Shown in pieces: positions 48,555 to 57,727 of a stretch of DNA of 64,000 nt. Below the pieces are notes generated by a model. It made no database searches, was not told where the DNA came from, and saw only the letters and a program-made list of their open reading frames with translations. The translations under genes were made by a program, and so were the position numbers. This DNA comes from Mycolicibacterium chlorophenolicum. GTDB taxonomy: Bacteria; Actinomycetota; Actinomycetes; Mycobacteriales; Mycobacteriaceae. Location of the stretch: positions 162,096-226,095 of the forward strand of contig NZ_JYNL01000020.1 in the NCBI RefSeq assembly GCF_001044235.1. Reading direction: 5' to 3'. Every line of letters begins with the position of its first letter. The stretch's first letter is position 1.

Positions 48555-49729
48555 GCTCCGCAGTGCGCGGATCAAGCAGTCCGACAACGGATCTCCTCGA
48601 CGACTATCTCGCCCTGTGCAAGGAGGCTTGCGACGGCGAGATCGACCGGCTGTACGGGGACGGCGATCAGACGGGCGGGCTCCGCGACCTGATCCTCGAC
48701 TATCCGCGCCGCGGCGGAAAGGCCCTGCGTCCCGCGCTCGGTATCGCCATGTGTCTCGGACTTGGCGGACATCTCGATGCCATCCTCCCCACCGCCGCGA
48801 CGCTGGAGCTCTACCACAACGCCTTCCTCATCCACGACGACATCGAGGACGAATCCTGGTGGCGCCGAGGCAAACCGACGCTGCACATCGACCACGGCAT
48901 CCCGGTGGCGGTCAACGTCGGCGACGCGATGCTGTCGTTGTCGCTGCAGCCGCTGCTCGACAATGTCGAGCGTATCGGTCTGGGCCCCGCCCTGCGCATC
49001 CTGCGCGCGGTATCGCACATGACCCGCAGGACCGTCGAGGGTCAGGCGATCGAACTCGACTGGGTCCGGTCGAACACGTGGACGCTGACCGATGCGGACT
49101 ACCTGACGATGGTGGAGCTCAAGACCAGCTGGTACTCCTTCATCACCCCTCTGCAGGTCGGCGCCATCGCCGCCGGCGAGGGTCCCGACCGGAGGGCACC
49201 GCTGGAAACCTTCGGGCGCCACCTCGGTGCCGCGTTCCAGATCACCGACGACCTGTTGAATCTGCGCGCCGACCCCGACGAGTACGGCAAGGAGATCGGC
49301 GGCGACCTGTGGGAGGGCAAGCGAACCCTGATGCTGCTGCACGTCATGCGCTGCGCCGAACCGGCCGAGCGGGAACGTGCGGCGTACATTTTGGCCAAGC
49401 GCCGCCCTACCACCAATGGTGAAGCCGGCCTGGTCGAGCTGCTCGACACGTTGACCCGGCGCGGGGAATTGTCGGCCAGTGGCCGCGCGTCGGTCCACAG
49501 TTTCCTGATGTCACAGCATGTCTCGGATCCCAAGACGATGGACGACATCCGGTGGCTCTACCAGCTCATGTGCGACGTCGGGTCGATCGCGCACGCCAGG
49601 AAGGTGGCAGGCCACCACGCCCGCGAAGCGGCGGCCATCCTGGCCGCCGATCTCGACTGGCTGCCCCCCAGCCACCACCGCGACGCGCTCGCGGGGCTGG
49701 TCGACTACGTACACGGGCGAACGAGATGA
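48551..49729 (+). CDS. Polyprenyl diphosphate synthase (GGPP synthase type)
   Basis: 392 residues. First aspartate-rich motif DDIEDES at 96-102 (HDDIED), KALRPAL at 57-63, and the second motif DDLLN at 233-237, where the last Asp of DDxxD is Asn. It condenses isopentenyl diphosphate with an allylic diphosphate. Residues before FARM (YHNAF) suggest a medium chain (C15-C20), by analogy only. The C-terminus (290-392) is longer than in minimal enzymes and helical. It overlaps the shell-like gene by ATGA and the next gene by ATGA. Confidence 0.9.
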   Translation: MSSAVRGSSSPTTDLLDDYLALCKEACDGEIDRLYGDGDQTGGLRDLILDYPRRGGKALRPALGIAMCLGLGGHLDAILPTAATLELYHNAFLIHDDIEDESWWRRGKPTLHIDHGIPVAVNVGDAMLSLSLQPLLDNVERIGLGPALRILRAVSHMTRRTVEGQAIELDWVRSNTWTLTDADYLTMVELKTSWYSFITPLQVGAIAAGEGPDRRAPLETFGRHLGAAFQITDDLLNLRADPDEYGKEIGGDLWEGKRTLMLLHVMRCAEPAERERAAYILAKRRPTTNGEAGLVELLDTLTRRGELSASGRASVHSFLMSQHVSDPKTMDDIRWLYQLMCDVGSIAHARKVAGHHAREAAAILAADLDWLPPSHHRDALAGLVDYVHGRTR

Positions 49730-50181
49730 GATCCGAAGAGCTGATCGCCGCTCTCTCCGAACTGGAGCGCATCCGCGCCGCGATCCTCGATCTGGTCGAG
49801 CAGCAGGCTCCGCGACTGCTCCCGGAACCTCCCCATGATGCCGGTGCCGACCGGACAACGTACGACGTGCTTCTCGGCCTCCGCCGCGCGGTGCTCGGCA
49901 ACCCTGCCGCAGCCCGCGGGCTGCACGACGTGCTCGTGGCGCAGGGGCGTCGCTACGCCGAAACCCCCGACGGCGCACGGTTGCGCGACGCCCTCGCCTC
50001 GTCGCAGGCCGTCGAGAATCTTCGGCTGGTCTGGGAGACGGTCAGCCTGAACGTCTTGGACGGCCCCGCCGCACCGGGACGCGCCCCCGATGCCTGGGCA
50101 GCGCTGTTCGCCGACACCGTGGTCGCGCAGGGCCTCGACGACGCCGTCCTGTCCCGATTCCGACCGGAGGGCTTCGCATGA
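49726..50181 (+). CDS. Unrecognised helical protein in the isoprenoid operon
   Basis: 151 residues, no domain recognised. Nearly all helical by composition: SEELIAALSELERIRAAIL looks amphipathic or coiled-coil-forming, and a conserved-looking TYDVLLGLRRAVLGNPAAAR follows. No cysteines, signal peptide or membrane segment. It overlaps its neighbours by four bases on each side, so it is made in step with the polyprenyl synthase. It could be an adaptor, but no function is supported. Confidence 0.7.
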   Translation: MRSEELIAALSELERIRAAILDLVEQQAPRLLPEPPHDAGADRTTYDVLLGLRRAVLGNPAAARGLHDVLVAQGRRYAETPDGARLRDALASSQAVENLRLVWETVSLNVLDGPAAPGRAPDAWAALFADTVVAQGLDDAVLSRFRPEGFA

Positions 50182-50438
50182 CGCTGCTCGATCCCCGTTG
50201 CTCACTCGCCGAGCACAGCTCACTCATCGGCTATCTCATGGGTGTCGCGGCGGTGGCGCAGGCAATCGACGAGATGGCGCTCGACACCAGCCGTGGAAGT
50301 GACTGTACAGCAGACGATTTCGTGTACGTGCTGGTAGGCGTGGCGAGTCTGGGCAGAGCGATCGAGAACCTCGCGGGTTCCGTCGTGGTCGCGGCGCCAC
50401 ATCCTTCGCCGAGCCCACCGCAAAGGTGGTTGCGGTGA
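50178..50438 (+). CDS. Unrecognised small protein in the isoprenoid operon
   Basis: 86 residues. A central stretch SSLIGYLMGVAAVAQAIDEM and VYVLVGVASLGRAIENLAG are two similar weakly hydrophobic helices (LxxG.A....AI.....A), suggesting an internal repeat; the tail is proline-rich. It overlaps the preceding stop (ATGA) and the following start (GTGA). No family recognised. The short length and coupling support a real gene. Confidence 0.6.
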   Translation: MTLLDPRCSLAEHSSLIGYLMGVAAVAQAIDEMALDTSRGSDCTADDFVYVLVGVASLGRAIENLAGSVVVAAPHPSPSPPQRWLR

Positions 50439-51433
50439 CCGCCGTCCTCGCGCAGAGCGACTTCCTCCGCGCGCCGCTGCTCGCCGGGGCGGATGCCGAC
50501 GACTTCAAAGAGTGGCATCACTTCGTCATCCACGCACCCGACACCCATGTCCTCATCAACTTCAGTCTCACCGGCCCTCAGTCGGCCCGGGTCATCGTCA
50601 TCGTGCACGACACTCGGTGGACCGGTGTCGTCGAACGATTCGACCCGCGTCTGGTCGAGGTGTCCGTTGATCTCGGTGAACTGAGCATCGGCGCCAACAC
50701 CATGCGGGTCACACCGGACGGTTACCGCGTGCAGATCGACCTTCCCGCTCACGACATCTGCGGCGTAATGGACTTCACGCCGGTGAGCCGGCCGTTCGTG
50801 GTGAACAATCAGCCCGTCGGCGAAGGACGGATGAGCTGGCTTTTCGTCCCGCGACTTCGTGCCGCCGGTTGGCTGCGCATCGACGGCCGGGACATGGCGT
50901 TCGACGACGATCTCGCCTACCACGACCACAACTGGGGGCGTTTCCGGTGGGGCGGCGACTTCGGCTGGACCTGGGGCACCATCGTGCCGAAGGAGCGTTC
51001 CAACCCGTGGTCGATGGTGTTCCTGCAGATGACCGATCGCCGGCGGCTTCGCTTCACGTCGCAGGCGGTCTATGTCTGGCACCGCGATGAACCTGCCGCG
51101 ATGCTGCTGCGCTCTGCGGTCGACACCCACGTGCACGGCAGGCTTTCCCGTGCAGCGGACTGCACGCTTCCGGCTCCGATGGGCCTGATCGTCGACGGCA
51201 CGGTACCCGGTGTGCCCGAACGCCTGGAGATCTGCGCGCACCGACTCGGCGACGCAGTGCACGCCGAGTTCAGACCCACCTCCTATGCCCGGCTCGCTCA
51301 TCCGAGCGAGATCCACCTCGACCGCTGCACCGTGCTCTGCGAGGCGGGCGGCAGCGCTCACGTCACCGGAACCGTCCGAGGCGAGCGGATGGACTTCGAC
51401 GGTGCGGCTGTATTCGAGTTTCTGCATGGCTGA
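50435..51433 (+). CDS. CrtC/AttH-like hydratase (carotenoid 1,2-hydratase-like)
   Basis: 332 residues from GTG 50435, chosen for the GTGA overlap and the AAAGGTGG ribosome site; GTG 50426 is an alternative. The signature YHDHNWGRFRWGG (162-168 core) is that of the CrtC/AttH lipocalin-like family, together with FGWTWGTIVP and WSMVFLQM. CrtC adds water to the psi-end double bond of lycopene or neurosporene; other members act on unrelated substrates. With a polyprenyl synthase and FAD desaturase-like gene in the operon, an isoprenoid substrate is likely. Confidence 0.75.
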   Translation: MTAVLAQSDFLRAPLLAGADADDFKEWHHFVIHAPDTHVLINFSLTGPQSARVIVIVHDTRWTGVVERFDPRLVEVSVDLGELSIGANTMRVTPDGYRVQIDLPAHDICGVMDFTPVSRPFVVNNQPVGEGRMSWLFVPRLRAAGWLRIDGRDMAFDDDLAYHDHNWGRFRWGGDFGWTWGTIVPKERSNPWSMVFLQMTDRRRLRFTSQAVYVWHRDEPAAMLLRSAVDTHVHGRLSRAADCTLPAPMGLIVDGTVPGVPERLEICAHRLGDAVHAEFRPTSYARLAHPSEIHLDRCTVLCEAGGSAHVTGTVRGERMDFDGAAVFEFLHG

Positions 51434-51830
51434 GCGCATTTCGTCTCTATTGCGGCGGTCGGTCGACCACCTCGCAGACGAGGTGCCCGACAGCTACCGG
51501 CTGACGCTGGACACCCTCGGGTCACTCGTGGTCGTTCTCGACGTGGACGGTGAACGGTTCTCGCTGCGCGGCGGGGATCGACTGGTGGTCGCCGACGGCG
51601 AACCGGTGTCCGCTGACGTACGGGTCACCACCAGCCGCGCCACGATCATCGACGTGCTCGACGCTGCCGTCGCACTGCCGGAGGCGATCGACGCGGGCTC
51701 GGTGAGCGTCGTGGGACCGGTGGACGACGTTGTGCGCATGAACGACACGTTGCACGCATATGTGCACGCCGCCGTGCGGGCACCGACGCAGGCCGAGCTG
51801 CTCGACGCCCTGCGGGCGGCACCGCCGTGA
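51426..51830 (+). CDS. SCP2-like sterol/lipid carrier domain protein
   Basis: 134 residues. SYRLTLDTLGSLVVVLDVDG followed by FSLRGGDRLVVADGEP, ADVRVTTSRATIIDVLDA and GSVSVVGPVDDVVRM follow the SCP2 layout, a hydrophobic tunnel fold that binds sterols, acyl-CoA or other lipids. It would carry the isoprenoid intermediate between the hydratase and FAD enzyme that flank it. It overlaps the CrtC-like gene by eight bases and the FAD gene by four. Confidence 0.65.
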   Translation: MAERISSLLRRSVDHLADEVPDSYRLTLDTLGSLVVVLDVDGERFSLRGGDRLVVADGEPVSADVRVTTSRATIIDVLDAAVALPEAIDAGSVSVVGPVDDVVRMNDTLHAYVHAAVRAPTQAELLDALRAAPP

Positions 51831-54049
51831 CCGACTGCATCGCGACGCCCGCATCCTGTGACCCGCGACCCACAGTCGCGGTCTTGGGAGCCGGCATCGC
51901 CGGCATGACCGCGGCACACGAGCTCGCCGAGCGGGGCTTCGACGTGACCGTGTACGAGTACCGCGAGGACGAACGCAACGGGCTCGGCACCGCGCCGGCG
52001 GGCAGCTACCCGCCCGTCAAGCTCGGCGGCCTCGCCGCGTCGCAGTACTCGACGGTGGGCACTCGCGACGGCAGTCCTGCCGAACTGCGGCCGTTTCCCG
52101 GCCGGCGCGGCACACCGACCGCGCCGCGGTGCGCAGTGGCCGGTGAGCACGGCTTCCGTTTCTTTCCCGCCTACTACCTGCACATCTGGGATCTCCTGCA
52201 ACGAATCCCCGTCTACCAGTGCACCGACGCCGGGAACTGGCAGCCCACATCGCGCACCGTGATGGACAACGTGCGTCGGGTGATCACCCAGGGGACCACC
52301 GTGCCCGGTCAGCCATCGCTCGTCTTCCCCCGGGAACGGCCGCGCAGTCTCGCCGAGTTCCTCAGCGTCCTCGGGCAGCTCAGGCAGCTCGGCCTGCCGG
52401 CCGAGGACATTGCGTACTTCCAGAGCAGGTTGCTGCGGTTCCTCGTCACCAGCCCGCTGCGCCGCGCCCGCGAAGTGGAGTACCAGTCGTCATACGACTT
52501 CTTCGTCGGCAGGGGCCGGGCCGGCGTAGCGCAGTACACCTACTCGCCGAGCTTCGACCGGCTCCTGCGCGACATGCCGAGGGTCCTCGTGGCTTTCGAC
52601 CCCAACTGGGGAGACGCCCGCACCAACATCGTCAGTTATCTGCAGCTGTTCTTGAACATGGATCGTCATGACGACAAGGCCGACGGCGTACTGAACGGCC
52701 CGACCACCGAGGCCTGGCTCGACCACTGGTATCGGCACCTGGTCGCCCTCGGTGTGCGATTCGTCCGCGCCGGCGCGGAAAGTCTGGAGCCGCCGGTCGC
52801 CGCCCCCGGCCGGCCCGCTCACCTACGGCCGCGGGTGCGGGTCAGGCTGACCGACGGCACACTGTTGGCGCCGGACTACACGGTGGTCGCCATGGATGCG
52901 CCTGCCGCGGAGTGGATCACGACAGCTCTCCGGGACACAGGTACCGGCGGTACCGTCGCCGGACTCGACGGCTTCACCACCTCGGCGCCCCCACCGCACG
53001 AGCCGCTGCAGCCACAACAGACGCGCCCGGAAGCTCGACGCAACCCGTATCTCGTCGATGACGTCGGCCGGGTGCCGTGGGATCGATTCCAGACCATGAC
53101 CGGAATTCAGTTCTACTTCGACACCGAATTCCAATTGCTGCGCGGGCACATGTATTACGCGGGCGCCGAATGGGGGCTGTCGTCGATCAACCAGCACGGC
53201 CTCTGGGAGAAGCGGCCACAGTTGGCACGGGACGGTCACATCTCCGTCCTTTCGGTCGACATCGCCGACTTCAACTCCCCCTCAACGCATCTGGTCGATG
53301 AATTGGGTCGGGGAAAGACTGCTCGTGACTGCACGGCCGACGAAATGGCTGCCGAGGTCTGGCGTCAGATCGTCACTGCGTTGACCAACGACGCCGACAA
53401 CGTTGCCGAAGCACTGCTGCCGTGGCCGGTCTGGTATGCACTGGACCGCGGGCTGCGGATGGAGAGCGGCTCCGGCCAGGGTGGAGGCCGCGTGGTGCGT
53501 AATGAAACCCCCTATCTGGTGCCGATTGTCGGGGATTGGGAGAACCGGCCCGGCGGCGACCCGTGGAACCCGCACGGAACGTCGTTGACCTACGTGCTGA
53601 GCCACGGAGGATGGCTGGCCGATCTCGAGGACCGTGGCGTGTGGCAGGCACGCCACGGCGGCTACCAGGTGCACCACAACTCAGTGGTGTTCGCGGGCAC
53701 CTGGAACCGCACCTTCACGCGACTGACGTCGATGGAAGCTGCCTGCGAATCAGCGCGCCACGCGGTGAACGCGATCCTCGACCACTACGTGTGGGTCGGA
53801 TCCGATGGTTCTGATGAGCGTGAGCACACGACTCTTCCCTGGCGTTTCCCGTATGGCTTTCTCGACCAGGGGCTGTCGAGCCCCGTACGAATGCCGACTC
53901 CTGCCGGCGACTACTGCTACATCTTCGATGTCGAGAACCGCGAACCCGCCGACGCCCGATCGCTGCGCATCCTGGACTCGAAGTACTGCCAGCAGTCGCT
54001 GCCTCATCCGCTGGACACCCTCATCCCACCCCTTGGAGGTCAACCGTGA
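51827..54049 (+). CDS. FAD-dependent oxidoreductase (phytoene desaturase/hydroxysqualene-type)
   Basis: 740 residues, GTG start. GAGIAGMTAAHELAERGFDV (21-40) is the FAD site; GEHGFRFFPAYYLHIWDLL resembles the GxHGFR-like motif of the NAD(P)/FAD desaturase-like group that includes hydroxysqualene dehydroxylase and CrtI relatives. It is longer than CrtI (about 500) with a large middle insert. GWLADLEDRGVW and FAGTWNRTFTRLTSMEAACESARHAVNA near the C-terminus match the final FAD-binding segment of the family. It probably removes or adds hydrogen on an isoprenoid chain. Confidence 0.85.
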   Translation: MTDCIATPASCDPRPTVAVLGAGIAGMTAAHELAERGFDVTVYEYREDERNGLGTAPAGSYPPVKLGGLAASQYSTVGTRDGSPAELRPFPGRRGTPTAPRCAVAGEHGFRFFPAYYLHIWDLLQRIPVYQCTDAGNWQPTSRTVMDNVRRVITQGTTVPGQPSLVFPRERPRSLAEFLSVLGQLRQLGLPAEDIAYFQSRLLRFLVTSPLRRAREVEYQSSYDFFVGRGRAGVAQYTYSPSFDRLLRDMPRVLVAFDPNWGDARTNIVSYLQLFLNMDRHDDKADGVLNGPTTEAWLDHWYRHLVALGVRFVRAGAESLEPPVAAPGRPAHLRPRVRVRLTDGTLLAPDYTVVAMDAPAAEWITTALRDTGTGGTVAGLDGFTTSAPPPHEPLQPQQTRPEARRNPYLVDDVGRVPWDRFQTMTGIQFYFDTEFQLLRGHMYYAGAEWGLSSINQHGLWEKRPQLARDGHISVLSVDIADFNSPSTHLVDELGRGKTARDCTADEMAAEVWRQIVTALTNDADNVAEALLPWPVWYALDRGLRMESGSGQGGGRVVRNETPYLVPIVGDWENRPGGDPWNPHGTSLTYVLSHGGWLADLEDRGVWQARHGGYQVHHNSVVFAGTWNRTFTRLTSMEAACESARHAVNAILDHYVWVGSDGSDEREHTTLPWRFPYGFLDQGLSSPVRMPTPAGDYCYIFDVENREPADARSLRILDSKYCQQSLPHPLDTLIPPLGGQP

Positions 54050-54717
54050 CTATGCCGAACGACAACAGCCAGCAACTGCAGGCTTATCTGCAGGCGTGGC
54101 GGCAGTTGCTTGAATCGCTGGCGGCCCTGGCCGCCGCGGCGCCGCTCCCGGGGATCCCTCCGGGGCTGACGCCCACGCCGCCGGCACCGCCGACACCACC
54201 CGCGGCCGATCCCACGCAGCACCTCTTCGGCTATGTGCAGGCGTGGCGCCAGTACCTCGAGCAGGCCGCCGGCACGGTCGGTCGCGCACCGGGCACGCGC
54301 CCCGCGGCGTACGCCGAGGACGGCTCTGCCCAGACCGTTCCGCCGCCGCAGCCCGGGGATCCCGTTCCGCCCACGCAGCCCGTCGGAAGCCGCGGGTGGC
54401 GGAGCCGAAGCGATACTGGGACAGCGGGATGGCCTCCCAAGGGCAAGGAGTACCGCCTGGCTGACAACGACTGGGGCGGTCAACTCCCCGGCGACGCGGC
54501 CCGCCGCGCGAAATCGGACCGTCGCGCCGTCGCGCCCGGCATCGAGGACGCCAGCGTCGAAGTGCCGGCGAGCCGGTATCGGCAGGCCGCTGTCATCGCC
54601 CGCGGCGATCGAACCCCGGCACCACCACGGCTCGAGGACGCGGGACTGATCGTTCCGTTGCCGACCCTGGCCGCGCAGTTCAAAGGCCTCGAGGAGCGGG
54701 CGCAGCGCTTCGAGTGA
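54046..54717 (+). CDS. Proline-rich protein with repeated amphipathic QAWRQ motif
   Basis: 223 residues, unrecognised. LQAYLQAWRQLLESLAAL (about 11-28) is repeated as LFGYVQAWRQYLEQAAG (about 64-80), linked by a Pro/Ala-rich stretch (PGIPPGLTPTPPAPPTPP). The middle is disordered (PPPQPGDPVPPTQPVG); the end has PGIEDASVEVPASRYRQA and PRLEDAGLIVPLPTLAAQF, another loose repeat (IEDA/LEDAG). No signal peptide. The GTG overlaps the FAD gene by GTGA. In a compartment such short helices on flexible linkers could act as docking peptides; this is inference. It ends three bases from the aspS stop. Confidence 0.75.
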   Translation: MTMPNDNSQQLQAYLQAWRQLLESLAALAAAAPLPGIPPGLTPTPPAPPTPPAADPTQHLFGYVQAWRQYLEQAAGTVGRAPGTRPAAYAEDGSAQTVPPPQPGDPVPPTQPVGSRGWRSRSDTGTAGWPPKGKEYRLADNDWGGQLPGDAARRAKSDRRAVAPGIEDASVEVPASRYRQAAVIARGDRTPAPPRLEDAGLIVPLPTLAAQFKGLEERAQRFE

Positions 54718-54720
54718 GCG

Positions 54721-56487
54721 CTACTTCGGCTCCGGCTTGGCGTCGATGCCCGACTCCTTGCGCTGCTGCGCGGTGATCGGCGCCGGCGCGTCGGTCAGCG
54801 GGTCGACACCGCCACCGGACTTCGGGAACGCGATCACCTCGCGGATCGAGTCCACACCGGCCAGCAGCGCGGTGATCCGGTCCCAGCCGAACGCGATGCC
54901 GCCGTGCGGCGGCGCCCCGAACGTGAACGCGTCCAGCAGGAATCCGAACTTGTCGGTCGCTTCGTCGTGGTCGATACCCATCATCGCGAACACCCGCTCC
55001 TGGACGTCGCGACGGTGGATACGGATGGAGCCGCCACCGATCTCGTTGCCGTTGCAGACGATGTCGTAGGCGTCGGCCAGCGCGGTCCCCGGATCGGTGT
55101 CGAACGTCGCCTCGGACTCGGGCTTGGGCGCGGTGAACGCGTGGTGCACCGCGGTCCACGCTCCGGACCCGACGGCGACATCGCCGGATGCGGTGGCCTC
55201 GTCGGCCGGTTCGAACAGCGGCCAGTCCACCACCCAGGTGAACGCCCACGCGGTCGGGTCGATCATGTCGAGCCGCTTGGCGATCTCGATGCGGGTGGCG
55301 CCCAGCAGCGCGCGGGCGCCCTTCGGGGTGCCGGCGGCGAAGAACACACAGTCACCCGGGTTGGCTCCGACATGGGCGGCCAGTCCGGCACGTTCGGCGT
55401 CGGAGAGGTTCTTTGCCACCGGGCCCGCCAGTTCGCCGTCGTCGCCCACGAGCACATACGCCAGGCCCTTGTGGCCGCGCTGCTTGGCGAACTCCTGCCA
55501 CCCGTCGAGCGTGCGCCTCGGCTGCGACGCACCGCCCGGCATCACGACCGCGCCGACGTACGGCGCCTGGAACACCCGGAACGGGGTGTCGGCGAAGTAG
55601 TCGGTGCACTCCACGAGCTCCACCCCGAACCGCAGGTCCGGTTTGTCGGTGCCGAACCGCCGCATCGCCTCGGCGTAACTGATCCGTGGCAGCGGGGTCG
55701 GCAGGTCGTAGCCGATGAGCGCCCACAGCGCCCGCAGCACCTCCTCGGACACCGCGATGACGTCGTCGGCGTCGACGAAGCTCATCTCCATGTCGAGTTG
55801 GGTGAACTCGGGCTGGCGGTCGGCGCGGAAGTCCTCGTCTCGGTAGCAGCGTGCGATCTGGTAGTAGCGCTCCATGCCCGCGACCATCAGCAGCTGCTTG
55901 AACAGCTGAGGGCTCTGCGGCAGCGCGTAGAACGTGCCGGGCTGCAGCCGTGCGGGCACCAGGAAGTCGCGCGCACCCTCGGGGGTGGAGCGGGTCAGGG
56001 TGGGGGTCTCGACCTCGACGAAGTCATGGGCGGCCAGGACACTGCGCGCCGCGGCATTCACGTTGGAGCGCAACCGGATCGCGTTGCCGGGACCTTCGCG
56101 GCGCAGATCGAGGTAGCGGTACTTCAGCCGCGCTTCCTCGCCGGCGGTCTCGTCGAGCTGGAACGGCAGGGGCGCACTCTCCCCCAGCACCGACAGCGTC
56201 GTCGCGTTGACCTCGACCTCTCCGGTGGCGATCTCGGCGTTGGCGTTGCCCTCGGGCCGGACCTCGACCACACCGGTGACGGCGACGCAGAACTCCGAGC
56301 GCAGCCGGTGCGCCTGCGCAAGCACCTGTTCGTCGCGGAACACCACCTGACTCACACCCGAGGCGTCACGCAGGTCGATGAAGATGACGCCGCCGTGGTC
56401 GCGACGGCGCGCCACCCAGCCGGCCAGCGTCACCGTCTGGCCGGCGTCGGCGGCTCGCAACGATCCGGCGGTGCGGGTGCGCAGCAC
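54721..56487 (-). CDS. aspS: Aspartyl-tRNA synthetase (bacterial-type, non-discriminating possible)
   Basis: 588 residues. N-terminal OB-fold anticodon domain ([24 protein letters not shown]), class II core with [39 protein letters not shown] and a GAD insertion domain, closing with [15 protein letters not shown]. Mycobacteria often lack AsnRS and use this enzyme for tRNA-Asp and tRNA-Asn with GatCAB; whether that applies here cannot be told from this window. It converges on the proline-rich protein gene. Upstream are 60 bases before the cupin gene. Confidence 0.97.
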   Translation of the reverse strand: MLRTRTAGSLRAADAGQTVTLAGWVARRRDHGGVIFIDLRDASGVSQVVFRDEQVLAQAHRLRSEFCVAVTGVVEVRPEGNANAEIATGEVEVNATTLSVLGESAPLPFQLDETAGEEARLKYRYLDLRREGPGNAIRLRSNVNAAARSVLAAHDFVEVETPTLTRSTPEGARDFLVPARLQPGTFYALPQSPQLFKQLLMVAGMERYYQIARCYRDEDFRADRQPEFTQLDMEMSFVDADDVIAVSEEVLRALWALIGYDLPTPLPRISYAEAMRRFGTDKPDLRFGVELVECTDYFADTPFRVFQAPYVGAVVMPGGASQPRRTLDGWQEFAKQRGHKGLAYVLVGDDGELAGPVAKNLSDAERAGLAAHVGANPGDCVFFAAGTPKGARALLGATRIEIAKRLDMIDPTAWAFTWVVDWPLFEPADEATASGDVAVGSGAWTAVHHAFTAPKPESEATFDTDPGTALADAYDIVCNGNEIGGGSIRIHRRDVQERVFAMMGIDHDEATDKFGFLLDAFTFGAPPHGGIAFGWDRITALLAGVDSIREVIAFPKSGGGVDPLTDAPAPITAQQRKESGIDAKPEPK

Positions 56488-56547
56488 GAAGTACTCCTCT
56501 GGACGGGGATGATCAGCAGATCAGTCTAGAGGTGCGGCAACGCCGGG

Positions 56548-56958
56548 CTACGCGCCCCGCACCCGCAGGTGCCTGCGCGCGAGCAGTTCGTCGTCGTCGA
56601 CGAGCACCAGCATCGGCTCACCGGGGACGCAGAGCATGGTGACGGTGAAGCGACAGCGCAGGTCGTCCCGATTGTTGGCGTCCGAGTAGTGGATCACGTC
56701 TCCCCCGGGCTCCCAGAACGCCTCACCCTCCCGGACCACCCGGGGCGGCTGACCTTCGAGTTCGAACAGCATCTCGCCCTCCAGCACCAACCCGAACGCC
56801 GGACCGCTCGGATGCCGGTGCGGTGGGGCGCCGGCGCTGCCCGGCGGGTAGTCGATGACGACGGTCATCGCGTGCGCGCCGGCGGGGATGAACGGTGGCG
56901 TCACCTCCTGCACCACCGTCATCGCGTCCTCCCACGAAGAGTCGTATGCCTTGATCAA
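56548..56958 (-). CDS. Cupin-domain protein
   Basis: 136 residues. A single cupin beta-barrel: first motif PPHRHPSGPAFGLVLEGEML (His-rich metal site), second PGGDVIHYSDANN. TTG 56958 has GGAAGGAA upstream and is preferred over the internal ATGs. Single-domain cupins bind a metal and act as sensors or small oxygenases. It follows an SDR after 28 bases and is probably part of the sigma factor-SDR-cupin transcription unit. Confidence 0.82.
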   Translation of the reverse strand: MIKAYDSSWEDAMTVVQEVTPPFIPAGAHAMTVVIDYPPGSAGAPPHRHPSGPAFGLVLEGEMLFELEGQPPRVVREGEAFWEPGGDVIHYSDANNRDDLRCRFTVTMLCVPGEPMLVLVDDDELLARRHLRVRGA

Positions 56959-56986
56959 GGGGGTTCCTTCCGTGCTCGACAGAGCG

Positions 56987-57727
56987 TCAGACGGCGCTGC
57001 CGCCGCCGTCGGCGTGCAGGACCGACCCGGTGACGAAGGAGGCGCGTGGGGAGGCCAGGAACAGCACGGCCTGCGCGATCTCCTCGGGGGTGGCCGTGCG
57101 GCCGAGCGGGAGCGCCCGCCCGAGCTCCTCGTTGGTCTCGCCCCACTCCGCCTCGACCCCCGCGGTGCGGGTGGGCCCCGGGGCGACGCTGTTGACGCGG
57201 ACGCCGTCCGGTCCGAACTCGGCGGCCCAGGTGCGGGTCAGTGATTCCACCGCAGCCTTGGAGGCGCTGTAGGCGCCCGCGCCCGGCACACCCTTGGTCG
57301 CGACCATCGTGGTGACGTTGACGATGCTGCCTCGGCCGCGCGCAACCATGCCCGGCACCACGCCGGCGGCCAGGAAGTAGGCGCCCCGCACGTTGGTGGC
57401 GAAGGTCGCGTCGAAGGCGTCGACCCGTTGGTCGACGGTCAGGGCGGACGGGAAGCTCGCGGCGTTGTTGACCAGTACGTCGACCGCCCCGCACTGCCGC
57501 ACCACGTCGCGCACCGATCCGATGTCGGCCATGTCCGCCTGCAGGAAGCGCACCGAGCCGCCGAGCCGGGCGGCCGCGGCCGCACCGCGGGCCGCGTCCC
57601 GCCCGGTGATGGTGACCGCGGCACCCTCGCGGACGAACAGCCGCGCGCAGGCCTCGCCGATGCCGGCGGTGCCGCCGGTGACGAGGACGTCCATGTTCGC
57701 CAATTCGCCTGTCGGCGAGGCGATCAC
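56987..57727 (-). CDS. Short-chain dehydrogenase/reductase
   Basis: 246 residues. GGTAGIGEACARLF cofactor loop, VNNAASF, and the catalytic set TTMVATKG, YSASKAAVE, PGPTRT. The arginine after strand 2 (TITGRDAAR) favours NADPH. The start GTG 57727 overlaps the sigma-factor stop (GTGA); the more typical ATG 57694 (MDVLVTGG) is possible and has no good ribosome site. It lies between the ECF sigma factor and the cupin. Confidence 0.85.
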   Translation of the reverse strand: MIASPTGELANMDVLVTGGTAGIGEACARLFVREGAAVTITGRDAARGAAAAARLGGSVRFLQADMADIGSVRDVVRQCGAVDVLVNNAASFPSALTVDQRVDAFDATFATNVRGAYFLAAGVVPGMVARGRGSIVNVTTMVATKGVPGAGAYSASKAAVESLTRTWAAEFGPDGVRVNSVAPGPTRTAGVEAEWGETNEELGRALPLGRTATPEEIAQAVLFLASPRASFVTGSVLHADGGGSAV

